Counted from the first letter of the stretch, positions 7,843 through 16,543 are shown. The stretch: DNA of 64,000 nucleotides from Paraburkholderia tropica (GCF_914484835.1 NZ_CAJZAR010000039.1:62001-126000), one strand, 5' to 3'. Program-made: numbers and translations. The notes: generated by a model from the sequence alone, not told the origin.

Positions 7843-9231
7843 TCAGATGGTTTTGATGGCGCGCGCCACGATCGCGAAACCGCCTGCATACGCCGCCGCG
7901 ATGATCGCGAATCCGGCCGCCGTCGCGCGGCCCGAATCCGCGATGCTATGCAGGACCACCGACGCAATCGCCACGCCGATCAGCGAGCCGATCTGGCGGC
8001 TCGCGTTCAGCGACGCGGCGGCGAGATTGGCGTCCTCGGGCCGGGCGGCGTGCATGACGACGAGGTTCATCGCCGGGATCGCGTGGCCCGCGCCGAAGTT
8101 CGCGACGCCGATACAGACCGCGAGCGCCCAGTAAGGCAGCGCGTCGATGCCGAGCAGGGCGGCGCTGCCGAGCGTGGCGAGCGCGAGCCCGGCGAGCAGC
8201 GTGCCGCGCGGACCGACGCGCCGGCTCACGCGCGCCGAAGCGAGATTGCCGATGCCGAACATCGCCATCAGCGGGAAAAGCTGGAAGCCGGTCACGAGCG
8301 CGCTCGAACCGCGCTCCTGCTGGAGGTAGAGGCTGATCAGAAAGATCTCGGCGAGGATGCCGAAGTTGATCGCGAGGCCGAGCAGGCTGCCCGCAACGAA
8401 GCGCGGTTCGCCGAGCAGCGCGCGCGACAGAATGCGGTGGCGCGCGAAACGCTCGCGCAGCGCGAACGCGGCCGTGGCCGCGAGGGTCGTCAGCGCGCTC
8501 GCGACGATCGCGGGCGAGGTCCAGCCGAGACTCGGTCCCTGGATCAGCGTGAGGCTCAGCGCGCCGAGTGCGAGCGCGGCGAGCAGGTGGCCCGCGCCGT
8601 TGAGCGGCCCCGTATGGCGCGGCGAACGCGCCACGTAGCGCTGCGTGAGCCACAGGCCCGCGAGGCCCACCGGCAGGTTCACCCAGAAGATGCTGCGCCA
8701 GCCGATCGCATCGACGAGCACGCCGCCGACGCATGGACCGAGCGCCATCGCCGCCGACACCAGCGCGCCCCAGATGCCGATCATGCGCGTGCGCAGCGGG
8801 CCGGGCGCAAAGGCGAGCGTCAGCAGGCTCAGCGAACTCGGCATGAACAGCGCCGCGCCGCCGCCTTGCAGCAGCCGCGCGGCGATCAGCGCGGCGGGCG
8901 TGGTGGCGCTCGCGCACAGCGCCGAGGCCGCCACGAACAGCGCGAGACCGATCAGATAGAGGTTCTTCGAGCCGTAACGGTTCGCCAGTGCGCCGCCGAA
9001 CAGCAGCAGCGCGGCGAAGCTGAGCGCGTAGGCGTCGACGACCCAGACGAGCGTCGTCAGCGAGATCGCGAGGCTCGTCTGCATCGCCTTGAGTGCGACG
9101 TTGACGATCGTGACGTCGAGCATCGCCATGACGAAGCCGCAGGCGAGCGCCACCATGATCGTCGCCGGGCGCGCGCCCGGAGGCGCGAGCGCCGCGCGGG
9201 ATTCTGCCGTGTCGGCCGAGACCGGATTCAC
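7843..9231 (-). CDS. MFS transporter, DHA2 (EmrB/QacA-type, 14-helix) family
   Basis: A 462-residue protein with fourteen predicted membrane helices. It carries the DHA2 motifs: FVMAMLDVTIVNVAL in helix 1, LVWVVDAYALSFAALLL in helix 2, GGALANRYGSKNLY, and RLLQGGGAALFMPSSLSLL in helix 4. Its ATG overlaps the last codon of the upstream LivF-type gene by four bases, so it is the last gene of the ABC-importer operon. That link is unusual because DHA2 proteins are normally proton-driven exporters of drugs or metabolites. It may export a product or an excess of the compound that the ABC system brings in. Confidence 0.85.
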   Translation of the reverse strand: MNPVSADTAESRAALAPPGARPATIMVALACGFVMAMLDVTIVNVALKAMQTSLAISLTTLVWVVDAYALSFAALLLFGGALANRYGSKNLYLIGLALFVAASALCASATTPAALIAARLLQGGGAALFMPSSLSLLTLAFAPGPLRTRMIGIWGALVSAAMALGPCVGGVLVDAIGWRSIFWVNLPVGLAGLWLTQRYVARSPRHTGPLNGAGHLLAALALGALSLTLIQGPSLGWTSPAIVASALTTLAATAAFALRERFARHRILSRALLGEPRFVAGSLLGLAINFGILAEIFLISLYLQQERGSSALVTGFQLFPLMAMFGIGNLASARVSRRVGPRGTLLAGLALATLGSAALLGIDALPYWALAVCIGVANFGAGHAIPAMNLVVMHAARPEDANLAAASLNASRQIGSLIGVAIASVVLHSIADSGRATAAGFAIIAAAYAGGFAIVARAIKTI

Positions 9232-9947
9232 GCCGCTCTCCCGCCGAGATAAAGCCGCCGCATTTCGTCGCTGTCGAGCAGATCGGCCGCCGGCCCTTCG
9301 AGCGCGACGCGGCCCATCGTCAGCACGATGCCACGGTCGGAGATGCGCAGCGCCTCGATCGCATTCTGCTCGACCATCAGGACACCGATGTGTTCGGTGT
9401 CGCGCATGCGCACGATCGCGTCGAACACCTCATCGACCATTTTCGGCGACAGGCCCGCAGACGGTTCGTCGAGCAGCAGCATGGCGGGGCGCGGCATCAG
9501 CGCGCGCGCGAGCGAGACGATCTGGCGTTCGCCGCCCGAGAGCGCGGCGGCGGGCGAGCGGTAGCGCCGCCGCAGCACCGGATATTGCTCGCACAGTTCC
9601 TCGATACGCGCCTCGCGCGGAAACGACGACATCCCCTGGCCGCCGAGCATCAGGTTCTCGCGCACCGTGAGCGCGCCGAACACGTTGTCGGTCTGCGGCA
9701 CGAAGCCGACGCCGTGCAGGCGGACCTTGCGATGCACGGGCTCGCGCGCGAGGTCGGCGCCCTGCAGTTTCACCGTGCCCGCGCGCGGCAGCAGAAAGCC
9801 CGCAATCGCCTTGAGCAGCGTGGACTTGCCGCAGCCGTTCGGACCGAGGATCGAAACGATCTCGACCGCGCCCACGTGCAGCGTCACGCCATGCAGAATG
9901 TCGACGCCCGGCGTGTATCCGGCGACGAGTCCATCGACTTCGATCAT
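9228..9947 (-). CDS. livF: Branched-chain amino acid-type ABC transporter ATP-binding protein (LivF-like)
   Basis: A 239-residue ATPase of the HAAT family. Walker A is LGPNGCGKSTLLK (about 34-46), the Q-loop region is VGFVPQTDN, the signature is LSGGERQIVSLARAL, and Walker B is MLLLDEPSAGLSP, followed by a switch histidine replaced in the usual LivF manner (MVEQN). It pairs with LivG to power the permease. It overlaps both neighbours by four bases, showing tight coupling. The gene symbol is by family only; the transported compound is not necessarily a branched-chain amino acid, since HAAT systems also carry amides, urea and aromatic acids. Confidence 0.9.
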   Translation of the reverse strand: MIEVDGLVAGYTPGVDILHGVTLHVGAVEIVSILGPNGCGKSTLLKAIAGFLLPRAGTVKLQGADLAREPVHRKVRLHGVGFVPQTDNVFGALTVRENLMLGGQGMSSFPREARIEELCEQYPVLRRRYRSPAAALSGGERQIVSLARALMPRPAMLLLDEPSAGLSPKMVDEVFDAIVRMRDTEHIGVLMVEQNAIEALRISDRGIVLTMGRVALEGPAADLLDSDEMRRLYLGGRAA

Positions 9948-10726
9948 GAGGCCTCCAGGGAGCGGCGGCCGTGCGCGCGGCCGAGGTACGCGTCGAGCAC
10001 GCGCCGGTTGCGCTCCAGTTCGGCGGGCTTGCAGTTGGCGATGGCCGCGCCGCGGTCGAGCACGACGCAGCGGTCGCAGAGCTCGCGGATGAAATGCATG
10101 TCGTGCTCGATCACCATCAGCGTGACGCCGAGCCGGTGAATGCGCCGCAGTTCCGCCACCAGTTCGCCGCGCAGATTCGGATGGACGCCCGCCGTCGGTT
10201 CGTCGAGCAGCAGCAGCTTCGGCTCGGTCATCATCGCGCAGGCGATGCCGAGCAGCTTCTTCTGGCCGCCCGAGATCGACGCGGCGGGCAGATGCGCGAC
10301 CGCCGCGAGCTTCAGTTCGTCGAGCAAGGCTCTCGCGCGATCACGTGTTTTCTGTTCGAGCGCGCGCATCGCGGGGCCGCGCAGCAGCGCCGCGCCGATG
10401 CCGTGACGCTCCGACGACGCGGCCATCGTCAGTTCGAGCACCGACATGCGCGCGGGCATCGACGGCAACTGGAACGTGCGGCGGATGCCGAGCTGTGCGA
10501 TGCGCTGCGGGGAAAACCGGTCGATGCGCTGGCCGTCGAAGCGGATCTCGCCGCTCGCGAGCGGCGCGAAACCCGTCACGGCGTTGAGCACCGTGCTCTT
10601 GCCGGAGCCGTTCGGCCCGAGCAGGCCGACGATCTCGCCGCTGCCGACCGTCAGCGCGAGCCCGGACAGCACGATATTGCCGCCGTAGTGAATGGCGATG
10701 CCGTCGAGTTCGAGAAGCGCGCTCAT
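9944..10726 (-). CDS. livG: Branched-chain amino acid-type ABC transporter ATP-binding protein (LivG-like)
   Basis: About 260 residues from ATG 10726, which overlaps the LivM-type stop by four bases. A longer open frame exists upstream, but that part lies inside the LivM gene and makes no sense as protein. Walker A is LLGPNGSGKSTVLN, signature ISGGQKKLLGIACAM, Walker B LLLLDEPTAGVHP, and the H-loop VIEHDM. The C-terminus ends in the LivG-type tail with NRRVLDAYLG. It forms the second ATPase of the importer with LivF. Confidence 0.9.
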   Translation of the reverse strand: MSALLELDGIAIHYGGNIVLSGLALTVGSGEIVGLLGPNGSGKSTVLNAVTGFAPLASGEIRFDGQRIDRFSPQRIAQLGIRRTFQLPSMPARMSVLELTMAASSERHGIGAALLRGPAMRALEQKTRDRARALLDELKLAAVAHLPAASISGGQKKLLGIACAMMTEPKLLLLDEPTAGVHPNLRGELVAELRRIHRLGVTLMVIEHDMHFIRELCDRCVVLDRGAAIANCKPAELERNRRVLDAYLGRAHGRRSLEAS

Positions 10727-11610
10727 GGCTGGACCTCCAGACGTTCGGGCAGCAGCCCGCGTGGCCGCCATAGCAGACAGGCGAGCAGCATCAGCCCGAC
10801 GAGGCCGAGCCGCACGGCGCCCGCGAGATCGCTGCCGACGCCGAACCAGTCCTTCAGGAAGGGCGCGAGCGAATAGACCGCCTGCACGAGCACGGCGCCG
10901 ACCAGCACGCCCGCATTGCTGCCCAGGCCGCCGACCATCACGATGGTCCAGAGCGCGAAGGTCTCGGACGAGAGCATCGTGTCGGGGCCGACGTAGCTGA
11001 TGTACCAGGTCAGCAGCGCGCCCGCGAGCGCGGCGGGCAGCGCGGCCGCGACGCTCGCGCGCGTCTTCAGTGAGAGCGGGTCGTAGCCGAAGCAGACGGC
11101 GAGCGCCGGTTCCTCGCGCATGACCTTCAGCGCGCGGCCGAAGCGGCTGCGCACGATGCGCCGGTAGGCCAGATAGACGAGCGCGAGGCAGCCGGCCGCG
11201 ACCGCGAGAAACGCCAGATCGGCCCACGGCGCGGCGAGCCCGCCGAACAGCGGCGCGATGCCGCCGATGCCTTGCGCGCCGCCCGTGAGCCAACTCTCGT
11301 TGAGCGCGACGGTGCGCAGGATTTCGGCGACCGCGAGCGTCGCGATGCCCCAGTAGTCCGACGACAACATGCGGCCCAGCCGCGCGATGGCGACGGCCAG
11401 CACGCTGGCGGCCGCGAGCGCGAGCAGCAGGGCCGCGGGCAGCGGCCAGTCCAGTTGCGACGCGATCCCGGCCGCGTAGGCGCCGAGCCCGGCGAACGCG
11501 ATGAAGCCGAAATTGACCATGCCCGCATAGCCCGCCTGGAGGTTGAGCCCGAGCGCCATCATCGCGGCGAGGCAGGCCGAGGTCAGCAGATGGATCAGGA
11601 AACTAGACAC
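10723..11610 (-). CDS. livM: Branched-chain amino acid-type ABC transporter permease (LivM-like)
   Basis: A 295-residue inner-membrane protein with the LivM signature segments: LGLNLQAGYAGMVNFGFIAFAGLGAYAAG near the start and the EAA-like cytoplasmic loop with RSRFGRALKVMREEPALAVCFGYD. Eight or more hydrophobic helices are visible. It overlaps the upstream LivH-type gene by eight bases and the downstream LivG-type gene by four. Together with LivH it forms the translocation channel for the ligand brought by the binding protein at the head of the operon. Confidence 0.9.
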   Translation of the reverse strand: MSSFLIHLLTSACLAAMMALGLNLQAGYAGMVNFGFIAFAGLGAYAAGIASQLDWPLPAALLLALAAASVLAVAIARLGRMLSSDYWGIATLAVAEILRTVALNESWLTGGAQGIGGIAPLFGGLAAPWADLAFLAVAAGCLALVYLAYRRIVRSRFGRALKVMREEPALAVCFGYDPLSLKTRASVAAALPAALAGALLTWYISYVGPDTMLSSETFALWTIVMVGGLGSNAGVLVGAVLVQAVYSLAPFLKDWFGVGSDLAGAVRLGLVGLMLLACLLWRPRGLLPERLEVQP

Positions 11611-12496
11611 GCCGCACCTCCCGGTCGAAGATCCCGTACGGCCTGAACATCAGCGCGACCAGCAGGATCAGGAACGACACCGCGCTGACGTAGGTGACCG
11701 GAAACGCCAGCGAACCGTGGCCGGTCAGCGCGCCGAGATCGGTGTCGAGCATCACGGTTTCGGCGAGCGCGATCAGCAGCGCGCCCGCCGCCGCGCCGAG
11801 CGGATTGCCGAGGCCGCCGAGAATCGCCGCGGAAAACACGGGGATCAGCAGGTTGTTGCCGAGATTCACGTGCACGCTTTCCGTGAGCCCGAGCATCGTG
11901 CCGCCCAGCGCCGCGAGCACGCCGCTCGCGAACGTGATGATGTTCGTGACGCGTTGCGCGTCGATGCCGGTCGCGAGCGCGAGCGGGCGGTTCGAGGCGA
12001 GCGCGCGCATCGAGCGGCCGATATCCGTGCGATACAGCAGCACGGCGAACAGCAGCAAGGTCAGCGCGCCGCAGACGATTGAGTCGAGCTGTGCGTGCGA
12101 AACGGCGACCTCGCCGATCAGCAGCGGCGGCGTCAGATCCTGCGAATACTGGAGCGGACGCGAACCCGCGGTACCGAGCACGAGCGCGACCGCGATCAGC
12201 GAGACCGCAAGCGAGCCGATCATCGCGACCGCGCTGCCCGAGCGCAGCAGCCGGGCGAACACGAAGGCGTTGAGCAGCACCGCGAGCAGACCGACCAGGG
12301 CGCACGACGCGGTGGCGGCGAGCACGAACGGCAGACCGGCGCGCTCGAAACCGAGCGAGGCGAACGCGCCGAGCATCGCGTATTGCACGTGGGCGATGTT
12401 GGGAAAGCGGATCAGCGAGTAAAGCGTGGACAGTCCGATCGAAACGAGCAGCAAGTCGGACGTGCGGATCAGGACGTCGAGCAGGAACTGCAGCAT
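11603..12496 (-). CDS. livH: Branched-chain amino acid-type ABC transporter permease (LivH-like)
   Basis: A 297-residue permease if started at ATG 12496; a longer frame reaches 12595 but would run into the binding-protein gene, and GGAG six bases before 12496 supports the shorter form. Features of LivH: the early LIRFPNIAHVQYAMLGAF helix, SMRALASNRPLALATGIDAQRV in the cytoplasmic loop, and LGGLGNPLGAAAGALLIALAE near the end. It forms a heterodimeric channel with LivM. It begins 31 bases after the binding-protein stop. Confidence 0.88.
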   Translation of the reverse strand: MLQFLLDVLIRTSDLLLVSIGLSTLYSLIRFPNIAHVQYAMLGAFASLGFERAGLPFVLAATASCALVGLLAVLLNAFVFARLLRSGSAVAMIGSLAVSLIAVALVLGTAGSRPLQYSQDLTPPLLIGEVAVSHAQLDSIVCGALTLLLFAVLLYRTDIGRSMRALASNRPLALATGIDAQRVTNIITFASGVLAALGGTMLGLTESVHVNLGNNLLIPVFSAAILGGLGNPLGAAAGALLIALAETVMLDTDLGALTGHGSLAFPVTYVSAVSFLILLVALMFRPYGIFDREVRRV

Positions 12497-12527
12497 GGCG
12501 TTCTCCGTGGAAGTCAGACGAGGACGC

Positions 12528-13622
12528 TCACTGGGCGACGACGGCCTGCTTGAAGACCACTTTCTCGTAGGGCTGGACCGCGCGCTGACCGTCACCGTCG
12601 AAGGCGATGTCGCCCGTCACGCCGTCGTAGCCTTTGCCGATCGCGGCCATCGCAGTGCGGATCTTCGCCGGGTCCGCCGAATGCGCGCTGTTGATCGCCG
12701 CCGCCGCGAGCATGGTGGCGTCGTAGGCGTAGCTGCCGAACGCGGAGCGCGGCGCTTCCTTGTAGGCGCTCTGGTAGGCGTCGGCGTAGGCTTTCGCGGT
12801 GCCGCCGAGGGCGCCCACTTCAAGACCGATCTGGCCTTGCGCGATCTGCGGCGGCGTATCGCTCGTGCACATCGTCAGATAGATGCCGTACCACGGCGTC
12901 TTGTTGAGCTGCATTTCGTACGCCTGACGATTGAGCGTCGCGGCTTCCTGGCCGTAGGCGCTGTAGACGTAGGCATCGGGCTTCGCGCGCGCCGCCTGCT
13001 CCAGTTCGCGGCGATAGGTCGACTGGCCCTCTGTATAGAGCACCTGTGAGACCACCGTGCCGCCGAGCGCCTCGAAGCGCTTCTTGAACTCGCCCGCAAG
13101 ACCCTGACCATAGCCGTTGTTCGGCGCGATGAAGGCCACCCGGTGCAGGTTGCGCGCGTAGACGTCCTGCGCGGCGAAACGCGCCGAAAGATCGTCCAGG
13201 CCGATCACGCTGAACGAGCCCGCGCCGATCTTGCGCACCTGCTGGCTCGACGAGCCGATATTGACGTGCACCTCGCCTTGCCGCACGAGGAACTGGCCGA
13301 TCGGAATCGTCACCGACGACGAGAATTCTCCGAGCACGACCGGCACGTGATCGACCGTGGCCAGCTTGCGCGTGGCGTCGAGCGCGGTGTTCGCCGTGCC
13401 GCCCGAATCCTCGACCCGCACTTTGAGCTTCTGCCCGAGCACGCCGCCTTGCGCATTGATCTTCGCGACCGCCAGTTCGATGCCGCGCCGCTGGTCCTCG
13501 CCGATCGACGCGCTCGATCCGCTCAACGGCAACACGGCGCCGAGCTCGACGTCCGCCCACGCAGTCGACACGCACAGCTGCGCCGCGACGGCGGCCCCGA
13601 CACTCCAGCGAAACAGGCTCAT
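12528..13622 (-). CDS. ABC transporter periplasmic substrate-binding protein (LivJ/LivK-type)
   Basis: A 364-residue secreted binding protein. A signal peptide is visible (positive start, hydrophobic core, cleavage expected after AWA near residue 23). The mature part shows the type I fold: VELGAVLPLSGSSASIGEDQRRGIELAVAKINAQGGVLG is the standard HAAT opening, and a two-lobe pattern follows. It is the first gene of the minus-strand importer operon and faces the RidA gene across a 350-base AT-rich region. The ligand is unknown; the enzymes on the other side (RidA, D-amino-acid dehydrogenase-like, racemase-like) suggest a D- or imino-amino acid or a related carboxylate. Confidence 0.9.
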   Translation of the reverse strand: MSLFRWSVGAAVAAQLCVSTAWADVELGAVLPLSGSSASIGEDQRRGIELAVAKINAQGGVLGQKLKVRVEDSGGTANTALDATRKLATVDHVPVVLGEFSSSVTIPIGQFLVRQGEVHVNIGSSSQQVRKIGAGSFSVIGLDDLSARFAAQDVYARNLHRVAFIAPNNGYGQGLAGEFKKRFEALGGTVVSQVLYTEGQSTYRRELEQAARAKPDAYVYSAYGQEAATLNRQAYEMQLNKTPWYGIYLTMCTSDTPPQIAQGQIGLEVGALGGTAKAYADAYQSAYKEAPRSAFGSYAYDATMLAAAAINSAHSADPAKIRTAMAAIGKGYDGVTGDIAFDGDGQRAVQPYEKVVFKQAVVAQ

Positions 13623-13974
13623 CGTGGTTCTCCTTTTGCAGTTCTTTGTTGGGTTTTCAGATGGGTTTTTGGTGCGGTTTGAACGATATCGATATACAAA
13701 AGTGTCTACAGAATTCCTGAAAAAAAATAGTTGTGCGAGAAATTTTTAGGCATTTCTTCGGTGCACGAATCGTGCGCTGTGAAACGCGCTGCTGTTTCGA
13801 TAAATTCCCTTAAAAAGCGCATGTTCTCGCATTTATTGGGCTTGCGTCCGCACCGTTTTGGACGGTCTTGCACGTGCTTGGCGCGAGGCCGTTTTTTATT
13901 GAAAATGTGTATACACTTCTGAATAAGCGATGCTAGGATCGGCTCCAACATACCTGCCTAACGGAGGCGTCTGG
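13623..13974. promoter_or_regulatory. AT-rich divergent promoter region between ABC operon and ridA operon
   Basis: These 352 bases hold no gene and are far richer in A and T than their surroundings. They contain ATATCGATAT (13686-13695), a GCACGA-A-TCGTGC palindrome (13763-13775), T- and A-runs, and two related elements: GTGTATACAC at 13907-13916 and GTGTCTACAG at 13702-13711. Each lies close to the start of one arm, as expected for a two-site FCD-type repressor. Confidence 0.65.
13907..13916 (+). promoter_or_regulatory. Putative GntR/FCD operator GTGTATACAC
   Basis: A perfect ten-base palindrome 58 bases before the RidA start codon. The core TGTATACA equals that of the operator at 4723-4732, although the two belong to different regulators. 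The likely binder is the FCD regulator encoded at 16544-17266. A near match, GTGTCTACAG (8 of 10 bases), lies at 13702-13711 in front of the divergent ABC operon. Confidence 0.55.
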
Positions 13975-14346
13975 ATGGAAATCAAGCGATATGAAACCGG
14001 CGAGCGGATGAGTCAGATGGTGGTCGCAGGCGGGCTCGTTTTCATCGCGGGACAGGTGGCCGACGATACGTCGCTCGACGTCGCCGGCCAGACCCGCCAG
14101 ATTCTCGACAAGCTCGACCGTCTGCTCGAAATCGCGGGCGGCGACAAACGCCAGATCGTCTCCGCGAACATCTGGCTCGCGGACCATCGCAGCTTCGCCG
14201 AGATGAACAGCGTCTGGGATGCGTGGGTGCCGAAGGGCCATGCGCCTGCGCGAGCCTGTGTCGAATCGAAGCTCGCGTTCGAGCAGTACACGGTCGAGAT
14301 CGGCGCGATCGCCGCCATCGCAGAGTCGACGTCCACGGCTGGCTGA
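13975..14346 (+). CDS. ridA: RidA-family reactive imine/enamine deaminase
   Basis: About 123 residues, the usual RidA length, from ATG 13975 with GGAGG seven bases upstream; a longer in-frame ATG at 13930 lacks such a site. The pattern VVAGGLVFIAGQVADD, the helix QTRQILDKLDRLLEIAGG, and HAPARACVESKLA with the conserved arginine that anchors the substrate carboxylate are all present. RidA enzymes hydrolyse 2-aminoacrylate and other imines released by amino acid oxidation. As the first gene of an operon with a DadA-like dehydrogenase, it most likely clears the imino acid that dehydrogenase makes. Confidence 0.88.
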   Translation: MEIKRYETGERMSQMVVAGGLVFIAGQVADDTSLDVAGQTRQILDKLDRLLEIAGGDKRQIVSANIWLADHRSFAEMNSVWDAWVPKGHAPARACVESKLAFEQYTVEIGAIAAIAESTSTAG

Positions 14347-14361
14347 CCCCGGAGAACGCGC

Positions 14362-15606
14362 ATGAAAACCATCGTGCTCGGTGGCGGAATCGTCGGCGTG
14401 ACCACGGCCTACTTTCTGGCGAAGGCCGGCGACGAAGTCGTGGTGCTCGATCGCCGCGACGGCGTCGCGCTCGAAACCAGTTTCGCGAACGCCGGCCTGA
14501 TCGCGCCGGGGCATTCGTACACGTGGGCGTCGCCGCGCGCGCCGAAGATCCTGCTCAAGTCGCTGTTCATGGAAGGGCAGGCGCTGCGGCTCAAGCCGAA
14601 GGCCGACTGGCGCATGTGGGCGTGGTGCTGGCTGTTCCTGCAAAACTGCACCGCCGAACGTTCGCGCCGCAATACCTCGATCAAGGTGCGCCTGTGCCGC
14701 TACGCGCAGCAGCAGCTTCAGCAGGCCACGCGCGACGAAGGGCTGGCCTATGACCGCATCAGCGGCGGGCTGCTCTATCTGTATCGCGATCCTGCATCGT
14801 TCGAGCGCGGCGTGGCCAATATGTCGATTCTTTCGGACAGCGGCCTGCCGCTCGAAACGCTCGACCGCCAGGCCACGATTGCGCGCGAGCCCGCGCTCAA
14901 AAGCGGCGGCGACGATATCGCGGGCGCGATCTATTGCCCGAGCGACGAGAGCGGCGACGCGCATCTGTTCACGCGCGCACTGGAACAGCGTTGCCGCGAG
15001 CTGGGCGTCGATTTTCGCTTCGGCACCGCGATCGAGGGCATCCGCGCGTCAGGCGACGGCATCGACTATGTGCAGACGTCGGCGGGGCGGCTCAACGCCG
15101 ACCGTTACGTGCTCGCGCTCGGCTCGTACTCGCCGTTGCTCGCGCGCGACCTCGGTTATCGCTTGCCGATCTATCCGGTCAAGGGCTATTCGGTCACGCT
15201 GCCGGTCGACGATTCGCACGATGCGCCGATGCTCGGCGGCGTCGAAGAGAATCAGCTGGTCGCGTGGGCGCGTTTCGGGCAGCGTCTGCGCCTCACGGCC
15301 ACGGCCGAGTTCTGCGGCTACGACACGGCGCATGCGCCCGCCGACTTCTCGCACATGCTCGCGACCGCGCGCGCCTTGTTCCCGAATGGCGCCGATTATG
15401 CGCGGCCGTCGTACTGGGCCGGCTTGCGCCCGATGACGCCGGAGGGCACGCCGCTGATCGGCGCGACGCGCCATCGCAATCTGTTTCTGAACACGGGCCA
15501 CGGACATATGGGCTGGACCATGTCGTGCGGCACCGCGAAAATCCTCGCCGACGTCATGAACGGCCGGCAACCCGAGATCGACATCACAGGGATGACACTA
15601 CAGTGA
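14362..15606 (+). CDS. dadA: D-amino acid dehydrogenase-like FAD-dependent oxidoreductase
   Basis: A 414-residue DadA-type flavoprotein. It has the FAD-binding GGGIVG motif at residues 7-12, then the DadA marker FANAGLIAPGHSYTWASPRAPKILLKSL, a substrate-domain middle, LPIYPVKGYSVTLPV, and a C-terminal RPMTPEGTPLIGATRHRNLFLNTGHGHMGWTMSCGTAKILADV, which is the classical closing pattern. It should oxidise a D-amino acid to the imino acid and pass electrons to the respiratory chain at the inner membrane. GGAG precedes the ATG; the stop overlaps the next gene. The exact substrate may differ from D-alanine, because the partner genes differ from the usual alr-dadA pair. Confidence 0.88.
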   Translation: MKTIVLGGGIVGVTTAYFLAKAGDEVVVLDRRDGVALETSFANAGLIAPGHSYTWASPRAPKILLKSLFMEGQALRLKPKADWRMWAWCWLFLQNCTAERSRRNTSIKVRLCRYAQQQLQQATRDEGLAYDRISGGLLYLYRDPASFERGVANMSILSDSGLPLETLDRQATIAREPALKSGGDDIAGAIYCPSDESGDAHLFTRALEQRCRELGVDFRFGTAIEGIRASGDGIDYVQTSAGRLNADRYVLALGSYSPLLARDLGYRLPIYPVKGYSVTLPVDDSHDAPMLGGVEENQLVAWARFGQRLRLTATAEFCGYDTAHAPADFSHMLATARALFPNGADYARPSYWAGLRPMTPEGTPLIGATRHRNLFLNTGHGHMGWTMSCGTAKILADVMNGRQPEIDITGMTLQ

Positions 15607-16409
15607 GCGAACTTCTAACGAACCGCATCGAGCCCGCTGTCGATGCCCCGGGTGACGACGCGTATACGCGCTTCGACTTCGCGCTCGACGACGGCATTTC
15701 TTCGCGCGCGGCGATCGGCCTCGTCGTGCTCGCCACCGATCACACGATCGAATACGAATGGCGCAGCCTGCTCGCGCTGCCGGGCGTGGCGTTCTACGAA
15801 AGCCGCGTCGAGAATTCGGCGGAGATTACGCCGGCCACGCTGCGCGAGATGGACGACCGCATCGCGCCGGGCGTGGCGCTGATCCGGCCCGGCGAGCATC
15901 TCGACGTGGTGGCGTTCGGCTGCACCTCGGCGTCGATGGTGCTCGGCGAGGAGCGCGTGTTCGAGCGGATCCGCGAGGCGCGTCCGGACATCGCGTGCAC
16001 GACGCCGATCACGGCGGCGCGCGTGGCGCTCGATGCACTGGGCGCGCGCGGCGTCGCGCTGCTCACGCCGTACGAGCGTCCGATTAACGAGGCGATGGCG
16101 CGTTATCTGCGCGAGCGTGGCGTCGATATCGTGCGGATGGGCTCGTTCGAGCATCGCGACGACAACGAAGTCGCGCGCATCGACCGCGCCTCGCTGGAGC
16201 GCGCCGTGACCGAACTGGCGAGCGATCCGGCCGTCGACGCGGTGTTCGTGTCGTGCACGAGCCTGCGTCTCGCCGCAGCGATCGCCGATCTCGAAGCGAA
16301 GCTCGACAAGCCGATTCTGTCGAGCAATCATGCGCTGGCGTGGCACGCATTGCGGCTCGCGGGCGTGGACGATTCGATGCCGCAATTCGGGCGCTTGTTT
16401 ACCGTTTGA
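15603..16409 (+). CDS. Asp/Glu racemase superfamily enzyme, maleate isomerase/arylmalonate decarboxylase-like
   Basis: About 268 residues from GTG 15603, which overlaps the dehydrogenase stop by four bases. The two-domain racemase fold is visible with one cysteine per half, in FGCTSASMV and SCTSLRL. A two-cysteine set points to a racemase or a cis-trans isomerase such as maleate isomerase; a true arylmalonate decarboxylase has only the second cysteine. The sequence RIAPGVALIRPGEHLDVVAFGCTSAS is typical of the maleate isomerase group. In this operon it may racemise an L-compound into the D-form used by the dehydrogenase, or isomerise a dicarboxylate product. Both are inference. Confidence 0.75.
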   Translation: MSELLTNRIEPAVDAPGDDAYTRFDFALDDGISSRAAIGLVVLATDHTIEYEWRSLLALPGVAFYESRVENSAEITPATLREMDDRIAPGVALIRPGEHLDVVAFGCTSASMVLGEERVFERIREARPDIACTTPITAARVALDALGARGVALLTPYERPINEAMARYLRERGVDIVRMGSFEHRDDNEVARIDRASLERAVTELASDPAVDAVFVSCTSLRLAAAIADLEAKLDKPILSSNHALAWHALRLAGVDDSMPQFGRLFTV

Positions 16410-16491
16410 CGCGCGGCTGAACGCGCCATTTAACGCGTCATTCAACGTGCGATCCCGCGCAGGTTTCAACGCACGCTTTCACGCGCGGCAA
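16408..16491 (+). repeat. Seven imperfect 12-base tandem repeats
   Basis: Units such as GACGCGCGGCTG, AACGCGCCATTT, AACGCGTCATTC, AACGTGCGATCC, CGCGCAGGTTTC, AACGCACGCTTT and CACGCGCGGCAA follow each other without gaps. The array starts inside the stop codon of the racemase-like gene and ends 52 bases before the next ATG. It could be a decayed minisatellite; a regulatory role is possible but not shown. Confidence 0.6.
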
Positions 16492-16543
16492 CACAGGCAG
16501 GGTAGGCGATAATGTGCAGTCACAGATCGATTCAGGAGACGAG

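Noticed and set aside
10727..11293. N-terminal extension of the LivG-type frame
   Set aside because: Lies inside the LivM gene and has no LivG-like sequence; ATG 10726 gives the family length and a four-base overlap.
14934..15602. N-terminal extension of the racemase-like frame
   Set aside because: Overlaps the DadA-like gene and does not resemble the racemase family; GTG 15603 gives the normal length.
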